64,000 nucleotides of DNA from Pollenia angustigena (taxonomy: Eukaryota; Arthropoda; Insecta; Diptera; Polleniidae), in assembly GCA_930367215.1 (NCBI GenBank), contig OV884059.1, positions 22,406,945-22,470,944 on the forward strand. The letters are read 5' to 3'. The notes beneath the pieces were generated by a model. The model did not search any database and was not told where the DNA came from. It was given only the letters and a program-made list of their open reading frames with translations. Both the position numbers and the translations under genes were made by a program. The first letter of the stretch is position 1. Every line of letters starts with the position of its first letter. Shown here in pieces: positions 23,515-35,129 of the stretch.

Positions 23515-23978
23515 AAAGATATTTCTAAACAAAAAACTAAGAAAAGAGCAATTTTTTTTTATAAATATTACAAAATATGACGAAAAATGTGAATTTATAA
23601 TAAAAAATGACGAAAAATATGCATTTATATCAAAATATGCAAAAACATGCATTTAAAGCAAAATAAGGAAATATTGTGATTCGCAAAGATATTAACTTTA
23701 GGTGGGTCTCAGAGTACCGACAACAAACATGCATTTGCATGAAGTCCCTTGCCCTGGTTATCAGCAGTTGCTACGTAGCAAGCTAACATCAACTAATGTG
23801 AAATCGCCTTGGTTAAAACTAACTATTAGTTAACAATTTGTTTTGACAGTAAACCCCCGTTTCCACATGCAAGTGCAAGTTCGAAAAACTTAATACACTC
23901 ACATTTTTTCACTTCCATTCACACAACTTTTGTACTTTCAGGCAATCGGCTGTTTCCTCGATTTTTCGTTGATAATAC

Positions 23979-24302
23979 ATATCGTTACCTAAAACGCAAA
24001 ACGCCCTATCTAACATTTTGAAAATTTTACAGGAGAAGCAAATTACTATTAAAAATGGTAATCGATAAATTGCCTTAAACTGTTTATAATTTATTTTTCT
24101 TCTATTTTTATTTTTAGCGAGTATCGTATAATCTTTTGTAGATAGGGCCGTTTGTTTTTTGTCAATAAAATCGCTAATTTTGGTTGAAAGATTCCAAAAC
24201 TTATTGTGGACATTAGTATTGATGCAATTCATCAGATTTATTGAAAAAGTGGTTTTTTAATTTTTTGTTAGTTAGGGCCTTTTGCGTTTTAGGTAACGAT
24301 AT
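23979..24302. mobile_element. MITE with ATATCG ends
   Basis: Perfect TIR start ATATCGTTACCTAAAACGCA, inverted at the right, extending about 40 bp with mismatches. The interior contains ACAGGAGAAGCAAA, also present inside the 29268 element. The minus-strand ORF across it has no domain signature. Confidence 0.75.
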
Positions 24303-25195
24303 GCATTATTTGAAAGCATTTGAACAGATCTTTCTGGAAACGCAAAATTTATTTAAAACTTTTTAACTCTTTAGCTCCTAATACAGTTATTACAAAATTT
24401 ATATCAAAATGTTACGGAAGTGCACTAGGTAATAAAAATGTAATCCAATAAATCCCAGCTTCTCTGCATAGCCGGCCTTCGGCCGGGCGCAAGGATTTTA
24501 TCCTCTATGGTATAACAAACACCGGCTAATAAAGCCTCTCCGCATAGTCGGCCTTCGGCCGGGCGCATGGATTTTCTCCTCTATGGTATAACAAACACCG
24601 GCTTCGCTAAATAAAGCTTCTCCGCATAGCCGGCTCCTTAATCCTTAATGGATTAATAATTTTTAAATAAAATATTTATATCTAGAAAAATTTATTCAAA
24701 AGCTTTTAAATGATACCAATATTGGCTATATACGTTCAAAAATGTAGTGGGAAATCGCAAATTTATATGAAAACTTCAGAGGTCCATAACTCGGAAACTA
24801 TGCGTTTCCGAGAATTTTGTCATTTCGTTTTTTCTTCTTATTTTTCAATTTTCTATAACCCTATGTATTTTTTTTATTTTGAGCTGCGTTGGTAAACTGG
24901 ACATAAGCCAAAAAAACTTGACAGCTACCTATTAAATTGCAAAAACAAAATACATGGGGCCTTTTGTAGTTGTAGAGTTTCACTTACCTTTTTAAATTCG
25001 CCTTGGCTAAATATAAAAGTAAATTATAACTAACCTTGGTGAAATTGGCCGTAAGCATTTTTTACTTTATTGGTGTGGTAACTCTGAAAAAATCATCGAA
25101 TTTTAATTACGGATTAAAAATAAACAATATATTTGATAAACAAATGAAAAGGTGTTATTTGTTGTGTTTATAATTGCAAACTATTTTTTCTATCA
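24303..25195. repeat. Dispersed repeat plus GC-rich tandem units
   Basis: 24450-24640 contains two and a half ~95-bp tandem units, each with the GC-rich hairpin CCGGCCTTCGGCCGG. 24400-24440 and 24695-24865 match parts of 38940-39190 (inverted) and 39995-40165. Two CAAGGCGAATT-type ends lie near 25000. The remainder is the probable promoter side of gene 2; no core motif identified. Confidence 0.6.
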
Positions 25196-28100
25196 ATGGA
25201 TTATATGTGTCGTACTTGCATGCTAAATAACGCAGAAGAACAATTAATGGAACCAGACCAATGCGAGACTGCAATGATCTCAATTTTCATTGTGCCGGAT
25301 GAAGGAAATGAAGCTAAACTTAGCATAATGGAATTAATGAAAACCACAGTACCGCAATTAAAAATTGAAGAATATGATAAATTACCAAAAAAAGTATGCA
25401 AGAAATGCTTGGAAAAAGTTATAGAGATTTACAATTTTCAACAAAAATGTACAAAAATTGAGGAAACCTTTTACAAATTGTTAGGCGAGGTAGAAACCTT
25501 CGATAACATAGAAAATGCAGAAGAAAAAGTTGTTAAAACTGAAGTTTTAGATTTTGCCGACAATTGCTCAATGGAGTTTGCCTATCACAAAATTATAGAT
25601 GACGACTTTAGTTCAGAGGAAGAAAGCAACAATTCAGATGATCCAATATTTGATGGTAATGAAGGAAGGAAATGGTAAGAACATTTTTTTCAATAGGTGC
25701 GGTTACTCTTATGTTTGTAACACCCAATCCCTGCTTTAAGTCGAAATACATATGTACATATATTGAAACGGAGGCATATCCATATGTACAATAAAAATAA
25801 CCCCAAACTGAGTTGAAATAAGACCATGATTGGTTGTTACCCCCATACTATTTGAGTTTTAAACAATTTTAATCTACTTAAATAAATTCTTTAATTTTCA
25901 CAAGTCACTTTAAAATTTGTGTCTAGAATCTAGATTGTATACATAGTTCTTCTTCAGGGTTGAGATGCATTAACTAAAATCCTAAATGGTAATCTTTTTA
26001 AAGTTACAAGTGGTGTAGGCCGATGTAAAAATGTTTATAAAAAAAAAGAAATCTGTTAAGAAATTGTTATGATCAGGCCTTTCCTTTTAACAAGTTCACT
26101 ATGAATTACAAAAATTCTATGAGGACCCACCTACATATGTCTGTTCATTTTGATTCCTTTCTTAACTAAATTAATAAATATTTACTTATTTTACGTCAAA
26201 ATTCCTTAAAATCTATACAAAACGTTTTGCTTTTTTTAATTCTCATATAAATGGCACCCTTAGTAAGGGTACTAAAACGATAAATAAGCAATAATAGTTA
26301 AGTTTAATTTTGTATAGAATATTATCAATTTTAATAAAATTAAATATTGTGTAGAATATTTTTATTTCCTTTACGCAATAAAGTTTTAATATAGATAACT
26401 GGCCAGAGAATTCTGTAAGCTCTTGATTCCATGATTCATTTATTTTTTTTATATATATTTATTTATTTATTAACAGTAATAATAAAAGCCTAATTTGGCC
26501 AAAAAACATTATTACAGAGCTTTCATTTCAAGATATGTACATAAAAGGAAAAATATGTTTACATATACATACACATATGTATGCTTTGTTCATATAAACA
26601 TACATACATGTACATATACATTTATAAATACATAATATATAGTATATAAAAATGACTTAAAACTATGTATAGTAGATATGTAAATTTTAGTAATCAAGAA
26701 AAAAAAAATTATGAATTTAGGCCCCCCAGGCAATTAAAATAAGTTTTAAATGTTTTAAAGTAGTCCATGTAAGTGACAAATATGTTCTTAAAGTAAAAAT
26801 ATTCAAAAGACACAGATGTATGTGACTTTTTATCTACATAATGCATTAGGATGTCTCACAAACATAAGAATGAAGCCTCTTTTTAAATATATTTACTGAA
26901 TTGTTAAAAATTCTAAGATTTGGTGGCAAATCATTCCATATTCTGGCTACCCTAACCATAAATGAGCCGTTTATTTTGAAAGTGGCATTAGTCACTTTTT
27001 CAAAAAAAATCGAGTTAATAATAAATATAATAATAAATAATAATAATAAATAATAATAATAATAAATACTGAGAAAAATATCATTATCATGATGTATCAA
27101 ATACAAGTGAATCTTCTCGAAAGTTAGCATCCATATTTTTAAACGTGTTAAAACGCAAACCCTTAAATATCTCGACTTAAAAACCGAAATGACTTATGCC
27201 ACTTTCAAAATAAACGGCTCAAATGATCGTTCAAATATTGACTTCGATATTTGTGGAATTAGAATTTGAGCGTGCCTAGTAGATCTAGAAAAATTGAACA
27301 TAGCTCGCAAGTTTTTTGGATATCCATTTAAAATTATTTTATAAAAAAATAAAAGAAGTCTATATTTAACAAAATGTTTAAACGTACAGCCCAAAAACCT
27401 TATAACATAAGGTGTTATATATTCCCTGATTCTGACATTAAAAACAAAACGAACAATCATGTTAACGATTCTCTCTAATCTTTTGAAGTGTGTTGAAATT
27501 AATGTTGATGTAACCTCCAAGCAGTATCCCACTTGCGTTTATTGAAAGTTTTCAATTTAAAAAAAAATTCACAAACTTATATGAAATTCTGAAAAAAGTT
27601 TTGTTTTTTATTTCAATGTAAATTTCTGTTTTATAATCATTTAATTAAGCTTTCCATTTAAAGTAAATCGCAAACAATTAAAAAGAAAAAACCCAATAAA
27701 GAGAGGACGAACAAAGGTGTTAGGAAAAAACAGAACTCCTCAAAACGCACAGCTAAATCTAAACAACCTGACGCCAATGAATTATACCCTTGTGGCAAAT
27801 GCCAGAGAAATTTAAAATCAAAAATATCTCTAATAAAACACCAAGAAATGCACTTAAAAAAGGACAAAGAAGAGCAAGAACTAAAATGTTACATTTGCAA
27901 TAAAGGTAAATTTCAATAAATTACAAATTTACTGAACCAATAAACAGTAATTTCTTTTCATTTATACATAGAATTTTCAGACGTTAACACGTTTAAAAAT
28001 CATCAACAAACACATAAAGGTAACATTTTCCAAATAAAAAAAAAAAACAATTGTGAAAGCCATTAGTTATAACAAGAAAATTATTTAACTACAGGTTAGA

Positions 28101-30530
28101 AATTTTTAATTGCAAAAAAATAAAAAATAATAAAATTTATATAGGGAATACCGAGCGTTACTTGAATATGAAAAATATATGTATATACGTATGAAACTCA
28201 TCAAAATAATTATCGTATATTACTTCTGGATTCAAATCTTATTTATATATCGTTCATTGGCTGCAAGACCGGCATAACTGTTTTTCTTTATATATTGTAT
28301 TAAATTCATCCTTATATCTTTTATACTTTCCCAGTTTGAAGAGAATGTGTCTTCTTTTTTTCTAAGTAGTTAGATAAAATCAAAAACTTTAAATGCGTTT
28401 ATCTCGAAATGGATTTTTTTGAGTTATGCCGGTCTTGCAGCAAATGAGCGATATGTATATACACCAGTGGCATAAACTAAAGCAACTCAGAAGTTTTCTT
28501 TCCGTTATAATTTTATAGTTCAATGCCACTGTGCCAGTTGAAAAAACTGTCAAGCGGTACAGCCGGCGAGTTAACCTCTTATTCGATTACGCTAACAGTT
28601 TTTTAACAGATAATAATATAAGTCTTTAGAAACCAATATTAAGGAATAGTTGCTTGAGTTTTTGCCAGGAAATTTTTATTCGAAAAAAAGGAAGAAAACC
28701 GTTATATATATTTATATAAAAAAAAGTAGACCAGTTTTGTGTTAGGTTAGGGTAAAAAAAAAATTTTGGTAAAAATATGAGCTCGATCGGTTGGAAATTG
28801 CCGTGCCGCACGCGCATTGAAATCTGTGAGAATGAAATTCGGGCTAAATGGAGAGAAAAACGCCCGTTACTACTGAGGAGTCACCCCTAGAGATGTAAAA
28901 TGTATGAGCAACCCCCTTTATTTTTACATCCGTCTGTTCTAGAGTCGGGTTTCGTGAAAATTAAATTTGTGGTATGGGGACCATATGAAGGGTTGGAGAT
29001 GGAGGATACGTTTGTTCTAGAGAAATATTGGGGATATAAAAATAATGGATGTTGCTCATACGTTTTACATCTCTAGGGGTGACTCCTCAGTTCTCCATTT
29101 AGTCCGGATTTCATTCTCACAGATTTCAATGCGCATGCGGCACGACAATTTGCAACCAATCGAGCTCATATTTTTACCAAATTACACAAAATTACACAAA
29201 ACTGGTCTACTTTTTTGGAAAATCGAAAAAAAAAATTTGGACCACCCTAATGTATATGTAAATCTACATATCGTCATATTAAATGCAAACGGACGTAACT
29301 ACACAAAATTTCGAAATGGAGTTTTTTATCGATTATGGTTCGTTTTATCAAAATACATATTCAAGCAAAATTTTAGAATCCAACGATCAAAAATGGCGAT
29401 TTTATTAACGAAATTTAAACGCCAATTACACCTTGTTGTTATTGATTTTGTAAAGTTTTTTGCTTCTCCTGTAAAAAATTAAAAAGTTTAGTTACGTCCG
29501 TTTGCATTTAATATGACGATATAAACTTTATAAAAAAAAAAATAAGTTGTTCTATGTTTTTAATTTTAAAACTTGAGAACCACTCAACCGATTTAAAAAC
29601 CAAAACAATTTCACTATTCTGATGGCATGTTTTTCCTACAAAGCCAGGAAACAATCTTACCGATTTAAATGAAATACATATAGATATATCGCTATTTAGA
29701 TAGACAGAAGAGCTTTTTTTCCAAAAATATGTTTACAGAGTAGCACACGCCGTATACATATATAAATATACATATGTTTATACATATATACATATATGTA
29801 TATACATAAATTTCTGATCATAAACATTCATTTCTAATTGCTTTAGCAGGCGATAAGTCCTTTTTGTGTTCTGAATGTGGTAAAGGGTTTTCATCAGCTG
29901 GAAGTTTAAAACAACACTCATTTCGTCATTTAGATAAGAAGCTTTATAAATGTACAGATTGTCCTAAATCTTTTCCTACCAATGGTGACCTACTTTGTCA
30001 CTATGTCATACATAAGGCTAAGCCTCCGATACATGTTTGTGAAGAGTGTGGACGTGGATTTTACAAATCATTCCTGTTAAAACAACACCAACGATATCAT
30101 AGTAACGAAAAACCTTTTGCCTGTGAATTTTGTGAAAAACGGTTTGTTTTTTGTGCAACAGAGTTTAAAAAGTATCATAAAATCTAATTTTTTCTTTGTT
30201 TACATACATACATACATTTACAGATTTGTTACAAATGAAAAACAACAACGACATATGCGTACCCATACTGGTGAAAAACCGTATCGCTGTAAATACTGTG
30301 ATCGAGCCTTTGCCCAAAGCAATGATTGCATTAAGCATTTGCGACAACATTTGGGTGATAATGTTTATCAATGCGAACTATGTCCGCTGAGATTTCCAAT
30401 GGCTAAGGATTTACGCTTGCACTTTGCAACCCATAAAGACGACGACGACGAAACTCAAAAACGTAATTTGCAGGCTCGATTGGAAGAAGAGCGTAACCTG
30501 CAAATTAAACTAAGTTCTCAGCATTTGTAA
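25196..30530 (+). CDS. ZAD-C2H2 zinc-finger gene 2 (455 aa, five exons)
   Basis: Probable nuclear transcription factor. Exons are 25196-25674, 27664-27905, 27972-28019, 29850-30141 and 30224-30530 (1368 nt in frame). The ZAD occupies residues ~1-100: zinc-binding Cys pairs CRTC (5, 8) and CKKC (68, 71), hydrophobic helix FQQKCTKIEETFYKLL after them. An acidic Ser/Glu-rich linker follows. Eight fingers run from residue ~203: CGKC, CYIC (split between exons 2 and 3), three in exon 4, one split between exons 4 and 5, and two in exon 5. The linkers are TGEKPYR-type. Donors are TG|GTAAGA, AAAG|GT, AAAG|GT and ACG|GTTTGT, the last being weak. Intron 1 (2 kb) holds a LINE fragment and intron 3 (1.8 kb) several MITEs. 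The tail DDDDETQKRNLQARLEEE matches gene 1. AATAAA at 30790. Targets unknown. Confidence 0.9.
26846..27532 (-). pseudogene. LINE reverse-transcriptase C-terminal fragment in intron 1 of gene 2
   Basis: Minus-strand frames at 27532-27194 read as the post-RT region of CR1/Jockey-type LINEs (HFKRLERIVNMIVRFVFNVR, then YRLLLFFYKI and RHAQILIPQI). Frames at 27130-26846 give FMVRVARIWNDLPPNLR and FKKRLHSYVCE, the usual final block. About 30 bp around GCCACTTTCAAAATAAACGG occur inverted at both 26955-26990 and 27190-27225, so the fragment is rearranged. An AAT-rich microsatellite (27010-27068) interrupts it. Confidence 0.75.
28247..28454. mobile_element. MITE with ATATCG ends in intron 3 of gene 2
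   Basis: About 33-bp TIRs: ATATCGTTCATTGGCTGCAA left and, inverted, ATATCGCTCATTTGCTGCAA right, continuing through GACCGGCATAACT. Confidence 0.75.
28720..29216. mobile_element. Fold-back MITE with ~190-bp arms
   Basis: Left arm about 28720-28915 and right arm about 29045-29216 are inverted copies with ~90% identity, sharing AGTAGACCAGTTTTGTG at the ends and AGGGGTGACTCCTCAG inside. The loop is ~130 bp. The ORF over the right arm has no domain. Confidence 0.8.
29268..29522. mobile_element. MITE with perfect ATATCGTCATATT ends
   Basis: Perfect TIRs over ~33 bp beginning ATATCGTCATATTAAATGCA. Shares an internal GGAGAAGCAAA motif with the 23979 element and ATATCG ends with that and the 28247 element. 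Confidence 0.8.
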
Positions 30531-31079
30531 TTATAAAATTCATAATATGCTTACATATCGCACTCGATCAAAATTTTTATTTTTTCAGTTTTTGGAAAAA
30601 TTTAAATTTAATATTCATAGCTTCCCGCTGTAAAAATATCTTGCTATCGTAATGAAGTAGTTTAAAAAATTCTTTTTTATATGTCTTAAATATTTAACTA
30701 AAACTGGCTAAGCTTCAACTGACATTTTTTAAATTTTGAGATATGCCCTCTTTATGATCTAGTGCGATATGTTTTTTAGGAGAAATGTAAATAAAATTTC
30801 TTTTTTTTTTATTCAAAACACATAGCATAATAAGTAGAATTTAGTCCATAGATATGAAACACATAGATATGAAACTTTTTTTTGTTTTTATTCAAAAAAC
30901 ATTTTATCCATTATTAAAACTTTACTTTAATCAAAAGTGAGCGATAAAGTAAATTAAAGTCCATCCTACTTGGTAGGTAAAAGTTAAGTTGCAGTAATTG
31001 AACAGGTTTTATACGTCCGATAAAATCCTACCTTTAGCTATCGGTAAGTTGTGAAAACGGGCCTTAAAATAAAATCTAA
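30531..31079. other. 3' UTR of gene 2 and intergenic DNA
   Basis: AATAAA at 30790-30795 is the most plausible poly(A) signal. No further gene. Confidence 0.45.
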
Positions 31080-31277
31080 CAGGGGTGTTCGGAAATCGAA
31101 AACGCAAGAATTTTAAACGTAATTTTTTAATAAATTTTCTGCAATAAAATAATTTTATGACAAATATTTCTCTATTAAATATAATTTTTTAATAAAAGTT
31201 ATAAAAATTAGATTAAAAGTGTATTAAAAACTACATACTTCCAAATTCTTGCGTTTTCCATTTCCAGAACACCCCTG
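31080..31277. mobile_element. MITE with TAA duplication
   Basis: TIRs CAGGGGTGTTCGGAAATCG and, inverted, CAGGGGTGTTCTGGAAATGG continue into AAAACGCAAGAATTT. TAA flanks both sides. Confidence 0.85.
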
Positions 31278-31669
31278 TAAAGTAATATAGACCGGAAATG
31301 TATGAGAAATCAAGTTTTAAAAAGTTTTAAAAAATTCTCCATTTTAAATCGATTTCCATCACATATGTACCTGAATGTGTATAATTTTTTAAAAGAAATT
31401 TTAATTTTGAAATTACATTTTAAAACGATGCCTAAAGTCTTATTCCGTACTGTCCTTGGCGCTGGTTCCTTATCATAATAAAAAGTTAAAATACAAAAAA
31501 AAAACACATTTGCGTTCTTAGTGTGACCGTAGGTTGTTCGTATTAGTCTGAAGAAGCTCTTTTCTTAAGGCGTTGCTCTCTGTGTAAAGTTGCAGTCAAT
31601 ACCTTAACCTTATATAGCATAAACTTGGATCACCCTTAATGAATAGTGGTTGGCCGTCTCATCTGGTAT

Positions 31670-31920
31670 TAAGGTAACCAGTAAGTGCTTATTATACCCA
31701 CTCTATCATACGTAGAGATGCTATTATGGGTTTGTGCTGATATGTGCAACCCATAAAAATATTGACTTAGCATTTTGCACAAAGATTCAGTTACCTCCTG
31801 AATTGATCTAACGATGTCCGTCCATCCGGATGGTTGTATAAACTTTGTACGCAAAGTACAGTTCACAATTTTAGAGACAATTTGATGAATTTGGTACAAA
31901 TGTTTAAATTGTCATAAGGA
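31670..31920 (-). repeat. Partial copy of the 35130-35826 dispersed repeat
   Basis: The minus strand contains GGACATCGTTAGATC, a run ending in CATATCAGCACAAA, and a GAGTGGGTATAATAAGC end. These align with the last ~200 bp of the 35130 element. Confidence 0.6.
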
Positions 31921-32272
31921 CGAATAGTAAGAATTGGCCCATAGCTTCACATAGAAAAACCATTATATTATGCTGGTATTTCGATTGGCCCAAAAATATT
32001 TTATTGCGACCTTAATCATCTAATAACTATATTTTATTGGAATCGGTTTATATATGGCCACAGCGTCCATAAAATAACCATCTACCGAATATAACTTTTA
32101 ATGCCATAACAACCTTATAAATGTTGGTATTGACATTTTGGTAACGATAACTTCTATGTCATGTTATGTAGGTCGAGAATTGATCACGCCTTCCAAAAAA
32201 TTTTATACTGATGTATGTAAGTATATAGCAGGGCGAGCATACCTGTTTGATGGCCAGGACTCTATGGCCTGG

Positions 32273-33427
32273 AGGCTTATTCTGAATTGCGATGCGAAAA
32301 TCAATGCGATGCGCAAATGAAATGCGATGCGAAAGAAAATTGGTATTCTGTTAGACAATCGCATTCGCAATTTATTTTCAAATCGTGGCAACGCTGCTCA
32401 AATATACGTCAGTGTCAATAAACGTCAAATTAAAAATAAATAAATTTTTTGTGTTTGGCTGCTGAGAAAATTGTTTAAACAATTTATTTAAGACATTCTG
32501 TAATAAAAAAAATAATAAACATGGATTTTGTGGTACTGTGGTTCGACGGCGAAGAAAATGCAAATGTTTTGTGTGTACTTTAAAATCGGCCCAAACCTAT
32601 TAAAATTAAAGTTAAAGTCAAATATTTTTGAACTGGGGAGTTACCGCGTGTTTCGATTCGAAAGAAATCATTTACGGATTCGAACAATTTGTACTGTGTA
32701 TTACGATTTTCGTAATCGTTCGAAACAATGACAGAGGTTGTATTTTTTAAAAAATGGCAAATTTGAAGAACAATTTTTGTTTATAATAGAGAGTGGCTTC
32801 TAAGAAAGTGATTTTTTGTTTTCAATAAAGTATAAAAAACGTCCGTTTATTCGAAACAAATATTAGGAAATCGTAATACACAGTACAAATTGTTCGAATC
32901 CGTAAGTGATTTCTTTCGAATCGAAATACGCGGTAACCCCCCTGGTTTATATATTTCATACTTTTTCCATCCTGCAGCTTCTCTAATAGGTGGTCCCTTG
33001 ATATTTAGTTCTTCAGTTAACGTTTGCCATAAAGTATTTGCCGACTGACGTGCATTTGGTGTTTTCAAATGGCCTCTTGCCAATTGGCTGTGCTTATTCA
33101 TAAATTCTATCATTATTTCAAATTGTTATGGTTTGGTGGTCTTATTGCTTGCTTCCCTGAATTAAATAATAAATATATGATGAATAAATAAATAAAATAT
33201 TATCTTTCACTAACATGTTTGTACTTTGCGAATGCTATTGTGTTGTCGAATAAATTTTGCGAATTTGACATTTGTTTTCGCAATGTAGAATACCGACTTG
33301 TCACCTTTTCGCATTTGAAATGCGATTAAAAAAAACTTTGCGAATATCGCAATACAGAATAGCAATTGTTCGCATTTATGCATTTTCGCATCGCATTGAT
33401 TTTCGCATCGCAATTCAGAATAAGCCT
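32273..33427. mobile_element. TIR element inserted in the LINE, with Myb/SANT remnant
   Basis: ~40-bp TIRs begin AGGCTTATTCTGAATTGCGA at both ends. CCTGG is duplicated at 32268-32272 and 33428-33432, splitting the LINE frame. On the minus strand (33113-32950) it encodes part of a Myb/SANT-like DNA-binding domain: MIEFMNKHSQLARGH, NTLWQTLTEELNIKGPPI and AAGWKKYEIYK. Such domains accompany insect Harbinger transposases. The domain is cut by a further inverted-repeat element. The superfamily is inferred; the 5-bp duplication is atypical for Harbinger. Confidence 0.75.
32636..32937. mobile_element. Inverted-repeat element nested in the Myb/SANT fragment
   Basis: Arms of ~70 bp share GTTACCGCG, then TTTCGATTCGAAAGAAATCA and AACAATTTGTACTGTGTATT; the loop is ~140 bp. 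This is the third level of nesting: LINE, TIR element, this element. Confidence 0.75.
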
Positions 33428-34018
33428 CCTGGCTATGACGCGGCGAGAACGCGCGTACTACTCGGTCTCGGCGGGGACCGGATAAGGACAGTGATATCGG
33501 TTATCACGGGTCACTGGGTGATAGGGACTCATGCTAGGAGGATGGGTCTTGCGTATAATGACTACTGCAGGAGTTGTCATGATGAGGAGGAGGAGGAGAC
33601 AGTGTTTCACTTCCTCTGCCAATGCCCCGGTCTGGCGGGCGTTAGGGTGAGGCATTTTGGGAGACCGGAATTGCCATGTCTGGACGATTTGTCCAATGCG
33701 GGACTGTAATCGATCTCCCTGTTCTGCAGGGAATCGGGGTGGTTCGAGACTGCGGTGACCTCTGGTGAATAGTCTGGTGGATACTGGCTGACCCTTGTCA
33801 CTGGTTAGGGGTATCACAAAGGGACCGCTTTAAGGACCCAAGTGAGTCGTCTTCGTGACGGCTACCCATTTAACCTAACCTATGTAAGTATATATGCCCT
33901 GCCGCCAAATGAATAGCTAACTCAAAAACCAACTTTAAGTTAGCTTGTATAGACTAACTTAAAGCCAACTACTAAGCAATGCAAAATTTACATTAACCAA
34001 AGTGTATACAGTACTTTT

Positions 34019-34595
34019 CGCTTATAGTCACATCCTTTAGTTGCAACCATAACGCGGACTATATCGCTAATGTGACTATAAGGCTAATTCACATATATGC
34101 CACTATGACGCATATAACTGAATTCGAATATAATCAAGCTATGTGAATAAAGGAAATAAAAAATTCATATAAATTACACCGAAAACAGGCTTATGGTTTC
34201 ACAACAGAGTTGCAAACTTTATAAAAATTAGTTAAAATAATAACAAGATATTTCATAGGTGATACCAACGGCGAAAACTAATTTTTTACGAGTAGAGAGT
34301 TGATAACAAAAATTAATGATTTAATTCATTCTTTCTTTGGATGGATTTTTGATTCGAAAACTAAAAAGAACTTACTAAATTTTGCTAACGTGACTATAAC
34401 GCCATTAATTTGCTTTACTTTTCCCTTTGACTACTGTTGATAAATGGCATATATGGCAAATGTGCTTATATCGCTAAATGGACTATAACGTTAATACTTT
34501 ATATTAAATTAACTTATAGCGGCAAAATAAACAGATAAAATGGACTATATCGCTAATGTGACTATAAGCGTTGTGACTATAAACGAAAAGTACTG
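34019..34595. mobile_element. Mariner-like MITE with repeated subterminal motif
   Basis: TIRs CAGTACTTTTCGCTTATAGT and, inverted, CAGTACTTTTCGTTTATAGT are flanked by TA. The motif TATCGCTAATGTGACTATAA occurs near both ends and degenerate GTGACTATAA copies occur several times inside. No transposase. Confidence 0.85.
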
Positions 34596-35129
34596 TACAT
34601 ACATACAAACACTGAATTTTAAGTAGAGAGAGCCAAGTCGATTGGCAACCAAAATAAACCAGCAAACAAAATAATATGATGGATGACAAAAATTTTTGTT
34701 AAGTTCTTCAAATTTAAAACATATTTTGTTAATAAGAAAAGAAATTGTTACAGAATATTAAATTTGGAAAACTTAATTTTTAATGCCTAAATACACTTAA
34801 TTTTTTAAGTTTTAATTGTAAATTAGACTTGACCAATCAAATATGTTTGAAAAAAACTGCCTAATTCTGTTAAAACTGAGGCATATTTTGTATTTAATAT
34901 TATTAACTTGTTTTAAACTTCATTTCCATTTTGCTTTTAAAAGTAAAATTCATTACATTTGCAATGCTTAGTTTTGTGTTTGCTGGGCAGTATTATCTTA
35001 TCCAATACAGACGCATTTCATTTATTGAGAGTTTTGGTTAACTATGATCTAGATAATAGTCAGCACAACCAAAGTATATTTATACCAAGGCCTATCCAAT
35101 AGGTCTGCTTACTTCTACAACAAAAAACA

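Larger units (their letters stand above)
21606..23756 (-). mobile_element. hAT transposon with 8-bp target duplication
   Basis: Ends are CAGGGCAAGGAAGTTCATGCA and the inverse of CAGGGCAAGGGACTTCATGCA. A perfect 8-bp duplication GTTATCAG sits at 21598-21605 and 23757-23764. The minus strand carries a decayed hAT transposase (next entry). A smaller CAAGGCGAATT-family MITE sits inside at about 23329-23514. GCATTT/AAATGC motifs cluster near both ends. Confidence 0.9.
32228..33880 (+). mobile_element. 5'-truncated LINE with 14-bp target duplication
   Basis: TATGTAAGTATATA is duplicated exactly at 32214-32227 and 33881-33894. The surviving coding end (33428-33709) reads GYDAARTRVLLGLGGD, then ITGHWVIGTHARRMGLA, then CRSCHDEEEEETVFHF, with LCQCPGL after it. 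That is the C-terminal region of I/Jockey-type ORF2 with its Cys/His cluster. The 3' UTR contains GGTATCACAAAGGGACC and ends in TAACCTAACC rather than poly(A). It is much more GC-rich than its surroundings. Another element (32273-33427) has inserted into its 5' part. Confidence 0.88.

Noticed and set aside
26550..26660. CATACATA/TATG-rich tract as a regulatory element or array
   Set aside because: Simple-sequence repeat, common in fly introns; no other signal.
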